Program-made: the position numbers and the translations under genes
Notes under the pieces: model-generated
Database searches by the model: none
What the model was told of the DNA's origin: nothing
What the model saw: only the letters and a program-made list of their open reading frames with translations
Part shown: piece by piece, positions 27,938-35,891 of the stretch
Numbering within the stretch: the first letter of the stretch is position 1
Layout: each line of letters opens with the position of its first letter
Source: Isoptericola variabilis 225
Lineage (GTDB): Bacteria > Actinomycetota > Actinomycetes > Actinomycetales > Cellulomonadaceae
Direction of reading: 5' to 3'
Assembly (NCBI RefSeq): GCF_000215105.1
Contig: NC_015588.1
Coordinates: 2,294,001-2,358,000 of the forward strand
Length of the DNA stretch: 64,000 bases

Positions 27938-28699
27938 CTACAGGTGGGCGAGGCCCTGGCCGAGCGTGGCGAACCCGCCCACGTAGGCCAGGACGATGAG
28001 CCCGCGCCGCATCGCCGCGGCCGACACCCGCGGGGCGAGCACGTCGCCGACCACCAGGCCGGCGACGATGGACCCGAGGACCGTGGCCCACTCCCAGCCG
28101 CTGAACGGCGGGAACGAGGCGTCGGTGAGCGAGAGCTTCGCGACGAGCGCCGCGAGGGCGTTGGTGGCGAAGAAGGGCTGCGCGGTCGCGGCGAAGCCGC
28201 GCGGGTCCCAGCCGCTGAGCACCGCGTAGACCGCGACGGGCGGGCCGCCGATGCCCGCCGCCACGCTGCCGAACCCGCTCGCCGTCCCCGTGACGGCGAG
28301 CGGCCAGCGCGCGTCGGGGCCCAGCGGGTGCACGCCCTCCTTGCGCAGGCGCGTCGTGACGACGGCCAGCGTCATGGCCGCCACGACCACCGCCCCGACC
28401 GTGACCTCGAGCGCGGCGGACGACGCGTCGCGCAGCAGGAGCGCGGCGGGGACGGTCACGGCGACCGACGTCGCCGCGAGCCACGCGTAGCGGCGCCACT
28501 CGACGAGGCGCACCACGCGCCCCAGGATGAGCACCGAAGCGATCGCGCCCGCGAGGTTGACGAACAGCACGCCCTCGAGCGGGCCGACGAGCAGCACGAT
28601 GAACGGGCCCGCGACGAGGCCGAAGCCCATGCCCGACACGCGCTGGAGGATGCCGCCCACCAGGATCGCGAGGACGAGGAGGGCGAGCACGGGCTCCAC
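27938..28699 (-). CDS. TSUP-family permease (TauE/SafE-like)
   Basis: A 253-residue membrane protein with about eight helices. The first half has LVGGILQRVSGMGFGLVAGP, and the second half GSVAAGIGGPPVAVYA, the duplicated TSUP signature. The family exports or imports sulfur-containing and other organic anions such as sulfite or sulfoacetate; the substrate here is unknown. I chose the GTG at 28699 because the longer frame would add a charged, non-conserved stretch before the first helix. It converges with the coiled-coil protein and is divergent from the YbaK-like gene. Confidence 0.82.
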   Translation of the reverse strand: MEPVLALLVLAILVGGILQRVSGMGFGLVAGPFIVLLVGPLEGVLFVNLAGAIASVLILGRVVRLVEWRRYAWLAATSVAVTVPAALLLRDASSAALEVTVGAVVVAAMTLAVVTTRLRKEGVHPLGPDARWPLAVTGTASGFGSVAAGIGGPPVAVYAVLSGWDPRGFAATAQPFFATNALAALVAKLSLTDASFPPFSGWEWATVLGSIVAGLVVGDVLAPRVSAAAMRRGLIVLAYVGGFATLGQGLAHL

Positions 28700-28767
28700 C
28701 GTACGTGACCGGCGACCACCGGCCGTACTCCCGACGCACGCCACCGCCGTCGGGCACAATCGCCGAC

Positions 28768-29268
28768 GTGGCGAAGAAGAAGGCGCACGCGTCGCACGGC
28801 ACGCCGGCCGTCCTCGTGCTCGAGCGGGAGGGCGTGCCCCACACGCTGCACGCCTACGAGCACGACCCGTCGAGCGACCTGAGCTACGGGCTCGAGGCCG
28901 CCCGGGCGATCGGCGTCGACCCCGCGCAGGTGTTCAAGACGCTCCTCGCCGACGTCGACGGCGCGCTCGTCGTCGGGATCGTGCCCGTCGCGGGCACGCT
29001 CGACCTCAAGGCGCTCGCGCGCGCCGTCGCGGGCAAGCGGGCCGTGATGGCCGACCCCGCCGCGGCCCAGCGCGCGACCGGCTACGTCGTGGGCGGCATC
29101 TCTCCGCTCGGCCAGAGGACGCGGCACCCGACGGTGCTGGACTCCTCGGCCGAGGCGTTCGACGTCGTGTACGTCTCGGGCGGGCGGCGCGGGCTCGACG
29201 TCGGGATCGCGCCCGCGGACCTGCTGCGGCTCACGGACGGGCGGCTCGCACCGATCGGGCGGGGCTGA
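28768..29268 (+). CDS. YbaK/EbsC-type aminoacyl-tRNA deacylase
   Basis: A 166-residue protein of the YbaK fold, which in characterised members removes Cys from mischarged tRNA-Pro. Recognisable are VLEREGVPHTLHAYEHDP, FKTLLADVDG (with the conserved Lys), VAGTLDLKALARAVAGKRA, GYVVGGISPLGQ and RRGLDVGIAPADLL. Length is normal. GTG 28768 is preferred over an upstream ATG because CACAAT ends 7 bases before it and conservation begins there. It is divergent from the TSUP permease. Confidence 0.88.
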   Translation: MAKKKAHASHGTPAVLVLEREGVPHTLHAYEHDPSSDLSYGLEAARAIGVDPAQVFKTLLADVDGALVVGIVPVAGTLDLKALARAVAGKRAVMADPAAAQRATGYVVGGISPLGQRTRHPTVLDSSAEAFDVVYVSGGRRGLDVGIAPADLLRLTDGRLAPIGRG

Positions 29269-29278
29269 GCGCTCCTGC

Positions 29279-29683
29279 TCAGGCCGCCGGGCGGTACGTC
29301 GGGAAGCGTGCGTCGCTCGGCACGATCTCCTTGCCGAGCGGCAGCAGCGAGATCGGGATGAGCTTGAGGTTCGCGATGCCGAGCGGGATGCCGATGATCG
29401 ACAGGAACTGCGGGATCGCCGTGAGCACGTGGCCGAGCGCCAGCCACCACCCCGCCACGACGAGCCACACGACGTTGCCCAGGACGGTCCACGCGCCGGT
29501 GCGCGGCTTGTCCACCACCGTGCGCCCGAACGGCCACAGCGCGTAGCCCGCGATGCGGAACGAGGCGATGCCCCAGGGGATCGTCACGACGAGCAGGCAG
29601 CAGAGGATGCCGGCCACGACGTAGCCGATCGCGAGCCAGAACCCGGACAGCACGAGCCAGATGACGTTGAGCAGGGCCTTCAT
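29279..29683 (-). CDS. YccF-domain (DUF307) inner-membrane protein
   Basis: A 134-residue membrane protein made of two YccF repeats. Each has a hydrophobic NVIWLVLSGFWLAIGY-type helix followed by a conserved basic or proline turn (TIPWGIASFRIAGY and GIPLGIANLKLIPI). Four to five helices are predicted. The function of YccF proteins is unknown. It converges with the YbaK-like gene (10-base gap) and is divergent from yggS. Confidence 0.88.
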   Translation of the reverse strand: MKALLNVIWLVLSGFWLAIGYVVAGILCCLLVVTIPWGIASFRIAGYALWPFGRTVVDKPRTGAWTVLGNVVWLVVAGWWLALGHVLTAIPQFLSIIGIPLGIANLKLIPISLLPLGKEIVPSDARFPTYRPAA

Positions 29684-29777
29684 CGCCCCATCGTGACACC
29701 TCGCACGCCCGCGCGAACCCGGAAGGACCCTGAGATCGACCCTGATCCCGCCCCGCGCGCTCCGTAGACTGGCGCCC

Positions 29778-30536
29778 ATGCCCACCAGCACCGGGATCGC
29801 GTCCCGGCTCGCCGCCGTGCGCGAGCGGGTCGACGCCGCCGCCACCGCCGCCGGGAGGGACCCCGCCGACGTGCGCGTCCTGCTCGCGACCAAGACGCAG
29901 GACGCCGCGACGGTGCGCGAGGCGGTCGCCGCGGCGTCGGACCTCGCGGCCGCGGCCGGCGACGACCGACCGGTGCTCGTCGGCGAGAACCGGGTGCAGG
30001 AACTCACCGCCAAGGCCCCCGACCTGGCCGACCTCGTCGCCGCGGGCCGGCTCGAGGTGCACATGATCGGGCACCTGCAGCGCAACAAGATCAACGCGAC
30101 GCTCGCCACGGCGTCGTGCGTCGAGACGGTCGACTCGCTCGCCCTCGCCGAGGCCGTGGCGGCCCGGTGCGCGCGGGACGGGCGCGTCCTCGACGTCCTG
30201 GTGCAGGTCAACGTCTCGGGCGAGGAGAGCAAGTCGGGCGTCGCGCCCGACGCCGCCGCGGCGCTCGCGGCCGACGTCGCGGCCCTCGCCCCGCTGCGCC
30301 TGCGCGGGTTCATGACGATCGGCGCACGGTCCGACGACGACGCGGTCGTCCGGGCGGGCTTCGCCCGGCTGCGCACCGTGCGCGACGAGGTGCTGGCGAG
30401 CGGCGCACCGGGGACGGGAGAGGCGCGCGAGCTCTCGATGGGCATGACGGGCGACCTCGAGCTCGCCGTCGCCGAGGGCGCGACGATCGTCCGCGTCGGG
30501 ACCGCCGTCTTCGGCGCCCGGCCCGCCCCGCGCTGA
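29778..30536 (+). CDS. YggS/PROSC-family PLP homeostasis protein
   Basis: A 252-residue PLP-binding TIM-barrel protein. The PLP lysine is in LLATKTQDA (residue about 39), with VGENRVQEL, HMIGHLQRNK and LSMGMTGDLELAVAEGAT also present. Family members buffer PLP and influence amino-acid metabolism, including valine and isoleucine pools in E. coli mutants; that link is from established knowledge, not sequence. TAGACT ends 7 bases before the ATG (leaderless pattern). Confidence 0.93.
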   Translation: MPTSTGIASRLAAVRERVDAAATAAGRDPADVRVLLATKTQDAATVREAVAAASDLAAAAGDDRPVLVGENRVQELTAKAPDLADLVAAGRLEVHMIGHLQRNKINATLATASCVETVDSLALAEAVAARCARDGRVLDVLVQVNVSGEESKSGVAPDAAAALAADVAALAPLRLRGFMTIGARSDDDAVVRAGFARLRTVRDEVLASGAPGTGEARELSMGMTGDLELAVAEGATIVRVGTAVFGARPAPR

Positions 30537-30554
30537 CGCCGCCCCGCGCGCGGC

Positions 30555-31631
30555 CTACGGGACCCGGCCGATCCAGTCCGGGTTGGCGAACTTGGTCCGC
30601 ACGAGCTCCTCGGCGCGCTCGATCTCCTCGGGCCGCAGCTGCGAGTCGACGGTGCTGTAGCGGCTCTTGAAGTGCTTCTCGAACGCGTCGACGATCGCCT
30701 CGCGGGACAGCCCGGTCTGCGAGCGCAACGGGTCCACGCGCTTGTTCGCGCTGCGGGTGCCCTTGTCGGAGAGCTTCTCGCGGCCGATGCGCAGCACCTC
30801 GAGCATCTTGTCGTTGTCGATGTCGTAGGCCATCGTCATGTGGTGCAGCACGGCGCCGCCGGCGAGCCGCTTCTGGGCCGAGCCGGCGAGCTTGCCCGCG
30901 GGGGACGCGATGTCGTTCATCCCTGAGAAGTACGCCTCGACGCCGACGTCCTTGAGCGCGCCGAGGACCCAGTCGTCGAGGAACGCGTACGACTGCTCGA
31001 ACGTGAGCCCGTCGACGAGCGAGGCGGGCACCACGAGCGAGAACGTCACGCAGTTGCCGGCCTCCATGAACATCGCGCCGCCGCCCGAGATGCGCCGCAC
31101 GACGGTGACGCCGTGCTTGACGACGCCCTCGGGGTCGACCTCGTTCTTCAGCGACTGGAACGAGCCGATGAACACGGCGCGCTCGGTCCAGTCCCAGAAG
31201 CGCAGCGTCGGGCCGCGCAGCCCCTCCGCGAGCTCCTCGGTGAGCACCTGGTCGAGCGCCGCGAGCATCGCGGGCGGCAGCGGCCCGGGCCGCAGGACCT
31301 CGAACGTGTGGTCCTCCCACGACGTCGCGTGCCCGAGCGCGCGCCGCACGGCCACCGCGACCGACCAGGCGTCGAACCCGACCATCGCGACCGGACCGGG
31401 CACCGTGCCGTCGGCCTCGGCCGCGCGCAGCGCCGTGTCGACCGCCGAGGCGAGGTCGCCCGTCGGCGTCGACTCGGGCAGCCCGGTCAGCGCCGCGTCG
31501 ATGACCCCGAGGGCGTCGTCGGGCTCGAGGAAGAAGTCGCCGCTGACACGCACGTCCCGCATGAGGCCGTCGACCACCTGGACGTCCACCGCGACGAGCT
31601 TGCCGCCCGGGACCTTGTACTCACCACGCAC
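30555..31631 (-). CDS. lipoate-protein ligase with N-terminal accessory domain
   Basis: A 358-residue protein. Residues about 1-85 (YKVPGGKLVAVDVQV, SGDFFLEPDDAL) match the small accessory domain that in E. coli LplA lies C-terminal and in archaea is the separate LplB. Residues about 100-340 form the LplA/LipB-like catalytic domain with VRRISGGGAMFMEAGN, the lysine in SPAGKLAGSAQKR, and GGAVLHHMTM. It should attach lipoate to the E2 subunits of 2-oxoacid dehydrogenases, connecting to lpd in this window. The order of domains is permuted relative to E. coli. GTG start chosen as the first before conservation. Confidence 0.82.
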   Translation of the reverse strand: MRGEYKVPGGKLVAVDVQVVDGLMRDVRVSGDFFLEPDDALGVIDAALTGLPESTPTGDLASAVDTALRAAEADGTVPGPVAMVGFDAWSVAVAVRRALGHATSWEDHTFEVLRPGPLPPAMLAALDQVLTEELAEGLRGPTLRFWDWTERAVFIGSFQSLKNEVDPEGVVKHGVTVVRRISGGGAMFMEAGNCVTFSLVVPASLVDGLTFEQSYAFLDDWVLGALKDVGVEAYFSGMNDIASPAGKLAGSAQKRLAGGAVLHHMTMAYDIDNDKMLEVLRIGREKLSDKGTRSANKRVDPLRSQTGLSREAIVDAFEKHFKSRYSTVDSQLRPEEIERAEELVRTKFANPDWIGRVP

Positions 31632-31763
31632 GGGTCCACCGTAGCCGCGCGGACCGCACCGCGGGGCACCACTCTTGCCTCGGCAAACTTCCTTCAGCCC
31701 TCGAGCGTGCCGTGAAAGCCGGTGCCAGACTGGATCGAGACCGTCCGGAGCGAGGAGCGCACC

Positions 31764-32627
31764 ATGGCCGGTGACGTGCTCGTCCGTCTTCGCCAGGCGC
31801 TGCCCACGCTCCGCCCCGCCGAGGCGCGCATCGCCGACGTGGTCCTCGACGACCCGACGGGCGCCGTCGGCTCCACCATCACCGAGCTCGCCGCCCGCGC
31901 CGCGACGTCGCAGGCGACCGTCGTCCGGTTCTGCCGCGCGGTCGGGTACGCGGGCTACCCCGAGTTCCGCATCGACCTCGCCCAGGCGACGAGCCGGCGC
32001 GCGGTCGAGCTCGAGCGCTCGGGCATCGACGAGGGCGAGATCGACCCGGCCGACGACGCGCCCGCCGTCGTGTCCAAGATCGCGTTCCACGAGGCGCGCA
32101 CGATCGAGGAGACCGCCCGCCTGCTCGACCTCGACGCGCTCGAGCGGGCGGTCGCGGCCGTCGCCGACGCGTCCCGCACCGACGTGTTCGGCGTCGGCTC
32201 GAGCGGCCTGACGGCCCAGGACCTCGCCCGGAGGCTCGCGCGCATCGGGCTCGTGTCCCTGGCGCCGATCGACCCGCACGACCAGCTCCGGTCGGCCGCG
32301 CTGCTCGGTCCCGGCACGGTCGCGGTGGGCATCTCGCACACGGGCCGCACGCCCGAGCCGTGCCGCGCGCTCACGCTGGCGCGGGAGCGCGGGGCCACGA
32401 CGATCGCCGTCACGAGCTTCCCCGCCTCGCCGCTGGGCGAGCAGGCCGACGTCGTGCTCACCACGACCGCGCGCGAGACCGGGTTCCTCGCCGGCGGGAC
32501 GTCGAGCCGCATCGCGCAGCTCGCGGTCGTCGACGTCCTCGTCGTGCGCGTGGCGCAACGCCGCCGCGACGCCGCCGAGACCGCCCTCCGCGTGACGGAC
32601 GAGGCGGTCCACCGGGCACACCCGTAG
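31764..32627 (+). CDS. MurR/RpiR-family transcriptional regulator
   Basis: A 287-residue regulator. The N-terminal HTH_6 domain (about 1-75) contains VGSTITELAARAATSQATVV and FCRAVGYAGYPEF. The C-terminal SIS sugar-phosphate-binding domain contains FGVGSSGLTAQD and VAVGISHTGRTPEP. ATG 31764 was chosen because GAGGAG is 7 bases upstream; an in-frame ATG at 31722 is possible. RpiR regulators respond to phosphosugars, and the target is unknown. The gene is divergent from the lipoate ligase and converges with cimA. Confidence 0.88.
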   Translation: MAGDVLVRLRQALPTLRPAEARIADVVLDDPTGAVGSTITELAARAATSQATVVRFCRAVGYAGYPEFRIDLAQATSRRAVELERSGIDEGEIDPADDAPAVVSKIAFHEARTIEETARLLDLDALERAVAAVADASRTDVFGVGSSGLTAQDLARRLARIGLVSLAPIDPHDQLRSAALLGPGTVAVGISHTGRTPEPCRALTLARERGATTIAVTSFPASPLGEQADVVLTTTARETGFLAGGTSSRIAQLAVVDVLVVRVAQRRRDAAETALRVTDEAVHRAHP

Positions 32628-32633
32628 CGCGCC

Positions 32634-34283
32634 TCAGCGCGGGTCGACCCCCGCGTGCAGCAGCCCGTAGACGTGCGCGTCGATGAGCGCCTCCCACGCC
32701 GCCTCGATGACGTTGGGCCCGACGCCGACCGTCGACCACGAGTGCTGCCCGTCGGTGGTCTCGACGAGCACGCGGGTCGTCGCGTCGGTGCCCTGCTCCG
32801 CGTCGAGGATGCGCACCTTGAAGTCGATGAGCTCGAACCGGTCGATCTCCGGGTACACGCGCGTCAGCGCGCCGCGCAGCGCCTGGTCGAGCGCGTTGAC
32901 GGGACCGTTGCCCTCGCCCGTGCTGACGATGCGCTCGCCGCCCGCGTGGAGCTTGACCGTGGCCTCGGCGACCGCCTCGGCGTCGCGCCGGTCCGGGTCG
33001 GGGTGGCCCGGGCCGGTGACGGTCTCGACGATCGTGCGCCAGCTCTCGACGTGGAAGAACGCGGGACGCGCACCCGTGAGCTCCTCGCGCAGCAGCAGCT
33101 CGAACGAGGCGTCCGCGGCGTCGAACGTGTAGCCCTGGGCCTCGGAGTCCTTGACCCGGTTGGTCACGCGGGTGAGCAGCTCGCCCTGGCCGGCGAGGTC
33201 GAAGCCGAGCTCGCGGCCCTTGAGCTCGACCGACGCGCGCCCGGCCATGTCCGAGACGAGCATGCGCATGTCGTTGCCGACCGCCGTCGGGTCGGCGTGC
33301 TGGTACAGGTCCGGGTCGACCTTGATGGCGCTCGCGTGCAGGCCGGCCTTGTGCGCGAAGGCGCTCGCGCCGACGTACGGCTGGCGGGCGTACGGGGAGA
33401 TGTTCGTGATCTCCGAGACGGCGTGCGAGATCCGGGTCGCCTCGGCGAGGCCGTCGCCCGCGAGCGTGTGCACGCCGTGCTTCAGCGCGAGGTTCGCGAC
33501 GACGGTCACGAGGTCGACGTTGCCCGTGCGCTCGCCGTAGCCGTTGATCGTGCCCTGCACGTGCGCGCAGCCGGCGTCGACGGCCGCGAGCGTGTTCCCG
33601 ACGGCGCAGCCCGAGTCGTTGTGGGCGTGCATGCCGAGCAGCCGGTCGCCCGCCCGCGCGTCACGCCCGTGCGGCAGGCCGAGGGCCTCGCGCAGCTCGG
33701 TGACGATCTCGCCCACCCAGTTCGGCAGCATGCCGCCGTTGGTGTCGCACAGGGCGACGACCTCGGCGCCCGCGGCGAACGCCGCCTCGACGGCGGCGCG
33801 CGTGAACGCGGCGTCGTACCGGTAGCCGTCGAAGAAGTGCTCCGCGTCGACGACGACGCGGCGGCCCTCCCCCACGAGGAACTCGACGGTGTCGGTGATC
33901 ATCGCGAGCCCCTCGTCGGGCGTCGTGCGCAGCGCGCGCTCGACGTGCCGCACGTCCGACTTGGCGACGAGCGTGATGACCGGGGTCTCGGCGTCGAGCA
34001 GCGCCCGCACCTGCGGGTCGTCCCACGCGCGCTGGCCGACCTTGCGCGTCGCGCCGAACGCGGCGAGGACCGCGTTCCTGAGGTCGAGCTCCTTGGCGGC
34101 GCGGCGGAAGAACTCGGTGTCCTTGGGCACGGCGCCGGGCCAGCCGCCCTCGATGAAGCCGACCCCGAGCTCGTCGAGCAGCGGCGCGATCGCGAGCTTG
34201 TCCGCGACGGAGAGGTTCATCCCCTCCTGCTGGGCGCCGTCGCGCAGGGTCGTGTCGTACACGTGGAACGGTGCCGAGGTCAT
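32634..34283 (-). CDS. cimA: citramalate synthase
   Basis: A 549-residue enzyme condensing pyruvate and acetyl-CoA to (R)-citramalate, the first step of the threonine-independent isoleucine route. The catalytic HMG-CoA-lyase-like barrel starts VYDTTLRDGAQQEG (about 8-21). HAHNDSGCAVGNT supplies metal-binding histidines, and INGYGERTGNVDL is typical of this family. The C-terminal LeuA-type regulatory domain (about 400-540) is present and would bind isoleucine. ATG 34283 follows GAGGAG; the upstream in-frame ATG at 34310 lies just after the terminator. It is preceded by a leader peptide and an attenuator. Confidence 0.94.
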   Translation of the reverse strand: MTSAPFHVYDTTLRDGAQQEGMNLSVADKLAIAPLLDELGVGFIEGGWPGAVPKDTEFFRRAAKELDLRNAVLAAFGATRKVGQRAWDDPQVRALLDAETPVITLVAKSDVRHVERALRTTPDEGLAMITDTVEFLVGEGRRVVVDAEHFFDGYRYDAAFTRAAVEAAFAAGAEVVALCDTNGGMLPNWVGEIVTELREALGLPHGRDARAGDRLLGMHAHNDSGCAVGNTLAAVDAGCAHVQGTINGYGERTGNVDLVTVVANLALKHGVHTLAGDGLAEATRISHAVSEITNISPYARQPYVGASAFAHKAGLHASAIKVDPDLYQHADPTAVGNDMRMLVSDMAGRASVELKGRELGFDLAGQGELLTRVTNRVKDSEAQGYTFDAADASFELLLREELTGARPAFFHVESWRTIVETVTGPGHPDPDRRDAEAVAEATVKLHAGGERIVSTGEGNGPVNALDQALRGALTRVYPEIDRFELIDFKVRILDAEQGTDATTRVLVETTDGQHSWSTVGVGPNVIEAAWEALIDAHVYGLLHAGVDPR

Positions 34284-34311
34284 CGTGACTCCTCGAGCTG
34301 GTGCGGCCATG

Positions 34312-34340
34312 AAAAAAGACCTCCCGGGTACGGAAGGTCT
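34312..34340 (-). terminator. attenuator terminator in the cimA leader
   Basis: Read on the minus strand, AGACCTTCC (34340-34332) pairs with GGGAGGTCT (34325-34317). This 9-bp stem includes one G-U pair and has a 6-base loop, and is followed directly by a run of six U. It is a textbook intrinsic terminator lying between the Ile-rich leader peptide and cimA, unusual in a genome whose other terminators lack U-tracts. Confidence 0.8.
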
Positions 34341-34341
34341 G

Positions 34342-34370
34342 CGCGTCCGGTGGAGGTGCGGCCGGACGCG
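34342..34370 (-). promoter_or_regulatory. leader hairpin between leader peptide and terminator
   Basis: A 9-bp perfect stem (CGCGTCCGG at 34342-34350 with its complement at 34362-34370, 11-base loop) starts directly after the leader-peptide stop codon. A ribosome terminating or stalling on the leader would control whether it forms. It is the candidate pause or antiterminator-switch element of the cimA attenuator. Confidence 0.55.
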
Positions 34371-34415
34371 CTAGGGAATGATGATCTCCCGGCGCGGGTG
34401 TGCGGGGCGTGTCAT
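34371..34415 (-). CDS. cimA leader peptide with three consecutive Ile codons
   Basis: A 14-codon ORF encoding MTRPAHPRREIIIP. The three isoleucine codons (ATC ATC ATT) sit just before the stop, 30 bases ahead of the attenuator terminator and 88 bases before cimA. No ribosome binding site precedes the ATG, but a promoter -10 ends 7 bases upstream, so it would be the 5' end of a leaderless transcript. Ribosome stalling at the Ile codons under isoleucine starvation would favour readthrough into cimA. The sequence features are direct; the mechanism is by analogy with ilv and leu attenuators. Confidence 0.72.
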   Translation of the reverse strand: MTRPAHPRREIIIP

Positions 34416-34422
34416 GCGCCAC

Positions 34423-34451
34423 ATGGTGCCACACGCCGCGCGGGCCGTCAC
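34423..34451 (-). promoter_or_regulatory. cimA leader promoter
   Basis: On the minus strand GTGACG (34451-34446), a 17-base spacer and CACCAT (34428-34423) precede the leader ATG by 7 bases. The spacing matches the ilvB leader promoter and the leaderless pattern of the genome. The hexamers are only moderate matches to consensus. Confidence 0.5.
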
Positions 34452-34496
34452 CCGCGGTCCGCGCCCCGGACACCGGCCCCGCCCCGGGAGGGCGGC

Positions 34497-35195
34497 TCAG
34501 ACGACGCCGGCCTCGCGCGCGACGATGGCCGCCTGCACGCGCGAGGTCACGCCGAGTTTGGCGAGCACGCGGGACACGTGCGTCTTGGCCGTCGCCTCGG
34601 TGATCACGAGCTCCTGCGCGATGGCCTGGTTCGACAGCCCGCGGCCGAGCGCCGCGAGCACGTCGACCTCGCGGCGCGTGAGCCCGTCCGGCAGGGTGCT
34701 CGACGCCCCGTCGGGCGCGCCGGGTGCACCGGCCGCGCCGCGTGCGCCCGCTCCGCCGGTCCCTCCGTGCTTGAGCGCGTTGGTCAGCGCCTCGCGCGCG
34801 ATCCGGTAGGCGGCCTGGTCGACAGCGGCCGGCAGCTCGCCGGCCCGCGCGGACCCGAGCACCCCGTCCTCGTGGACCGTGACGTCGAGGCCGGCGTCGC
34901 GCGCCCAGGCGACGAGGTCGTCGAGCGCCGCGAGCCGCGGGGTGGCCGCGAGCCCCACGCCGTCGTCGCCCGGCTCGTCGGCGCGCAGCACCCGGATCAT
35001 CGAGCGCATCTCGGCGAGCGAGGCGAGGCTCGCCTCGCGCACGCGAGTGAGCGCGTCCCGGTCGCGTCCGGCGTCGGGCGGTGCCGCGAGCGCCGCGCCC
35101 GAGGTGATCGCGATGGCGGACAGGTGGGACGCGATGACGTCGTGCAGGTCGCGGGCCATGGCGGTGCGCTCGGCGCGGACGCGTTCCTCGCCCGG
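34497..35195 (-). pseudogene. sensor-kinase/LuxR response-regulator deletion fusion
   Basis: The frame begins inside a HisKA_3 histidine kinase (EERVRAERTAMARDLHDVIA, phospho-acceptor His in the DLHD box). It runs through the dimerisation helices to REALTNALKHGG, the first motif of the ATPase domain. There it jumps via an Ala/Gly-rich linker into a complete LuxR-type HTH (LTRREVDVLAALGRGLSNQA, then TAKTHVSRVLAKLGV). The kinase ATPase, the receiver domain and the kinase N-terminus are missing. One deletion has evidently joined adjacent kinase and regulator genes. An internal ATG (35159) leaves a 220-residue ORF, so a chimeric product is possible but could not phosphorylate itself. Confidence 0.65.
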
Positions 35196-35705
35196 TTCGG
35201 CGACGTGCTGTCGACGCGCGGGTTCGCCGTCGCCCAGCTCGCCGTCGGCGCGGGGCTCTTCGCGTTCAGCTTCACGCTCGACTCGAAGAAGGCCCGCGAG
35301 CGTGCGGCAGCGGGCGAGACGCCGGGCCGGCTGCGACGCTGGCGCGAGCGGGCCGTCGGGACCGAGCGCGGGTCGGCGCCGGCCCTGGCCGGCCTGGCGC
35401 TGACGATGGGGCTCGCCGAGGTCGCGACGATGCTGCCCTACCTCGCGGCGATCGGGCTCGTGTCCACGGCGGGCCTCGGCCGGCCCGAGGCGGCCGGCCT
35501 GCTCGTCGCGTACTGCGTCGTCATGGTGCTGCCGGCGCTCGTGCTCACCGCCGGGCGCGTCGTCGCCTCTCGGCTCGTGGAGCGCCCGCTGCGCCGGATC
35601 GACGCGTGGCTCACGAGGAACGCGGCGAGCGCGACCGCCTGGATCGTGGGCGTCGTCGGCTTCCTCGTCGCGCGGGACGCACTCGGCCGCCTCGGGATGA
35701 TGTGA
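35172..35705 (+). pseudogene. C-terminal part of a GAP/SfLAP-type membrane protein
   Basis: The plus frame ending at 35705 encodes GFAVAQLAVGAGLFAFSFTL, KKARERAAAGETPGRLRRW, LAEVATMLPYLAAIGLVST and NAASATAWIVGVVGFLVAR. These are four membrane helices of the Sap/SfLAP (LysE-superfamily-like) proteins. The first helices and a start codon are missing, and the fragment abuts the kinase remnant in opposite orientation. A GTG at 35205 could restart a 166-residue product, but there is no ribosome binding site. It is best read as a truncated gene. Confidence 0.55.
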
Positions 35706-35764
35706 CGCTACGATCGGCATGCATGCCCGGGGCAGCGACTTCGGCGCTCCAATCCGGGGTTTCC

Positions 35765-35800
35765 GCCGTTTGCATCAAGTCTTTTGATTGATAATCGGCA
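35765..35800 (+). promoter_or_regulatory. AT-rich promoter/operator region of the ebo-type operon
   Basis: This is the only AT-rich patch nearby, about 100 bases before the first cluster gene. It contains a good -10 (GATAAT, 35790-35795), TTTGCA upstream, and an inverted repeat ATCAA (35774-35778) / TTGAT (35784-35788). It is the likely single promoter for the seven-gene operon. The regulator is not identifiable in the window. Confidence 0.4.
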
Positions 35801-35891
35801 AAAGTGTCGCTAGCGTGACGCCCAGGGCGGCACCGCAGCCGCCTCTCGGTACCGACGCGTCCCCGCGCGCGCCGACGACCTGGGAGCGACG

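Noticed and set aside
32655..35705. 1016-residue plus-strand ORF across cimA
   Set aside because: Only its last 178 residues are protein-like (SfLAP remnant); the rest is antisense to cimA.
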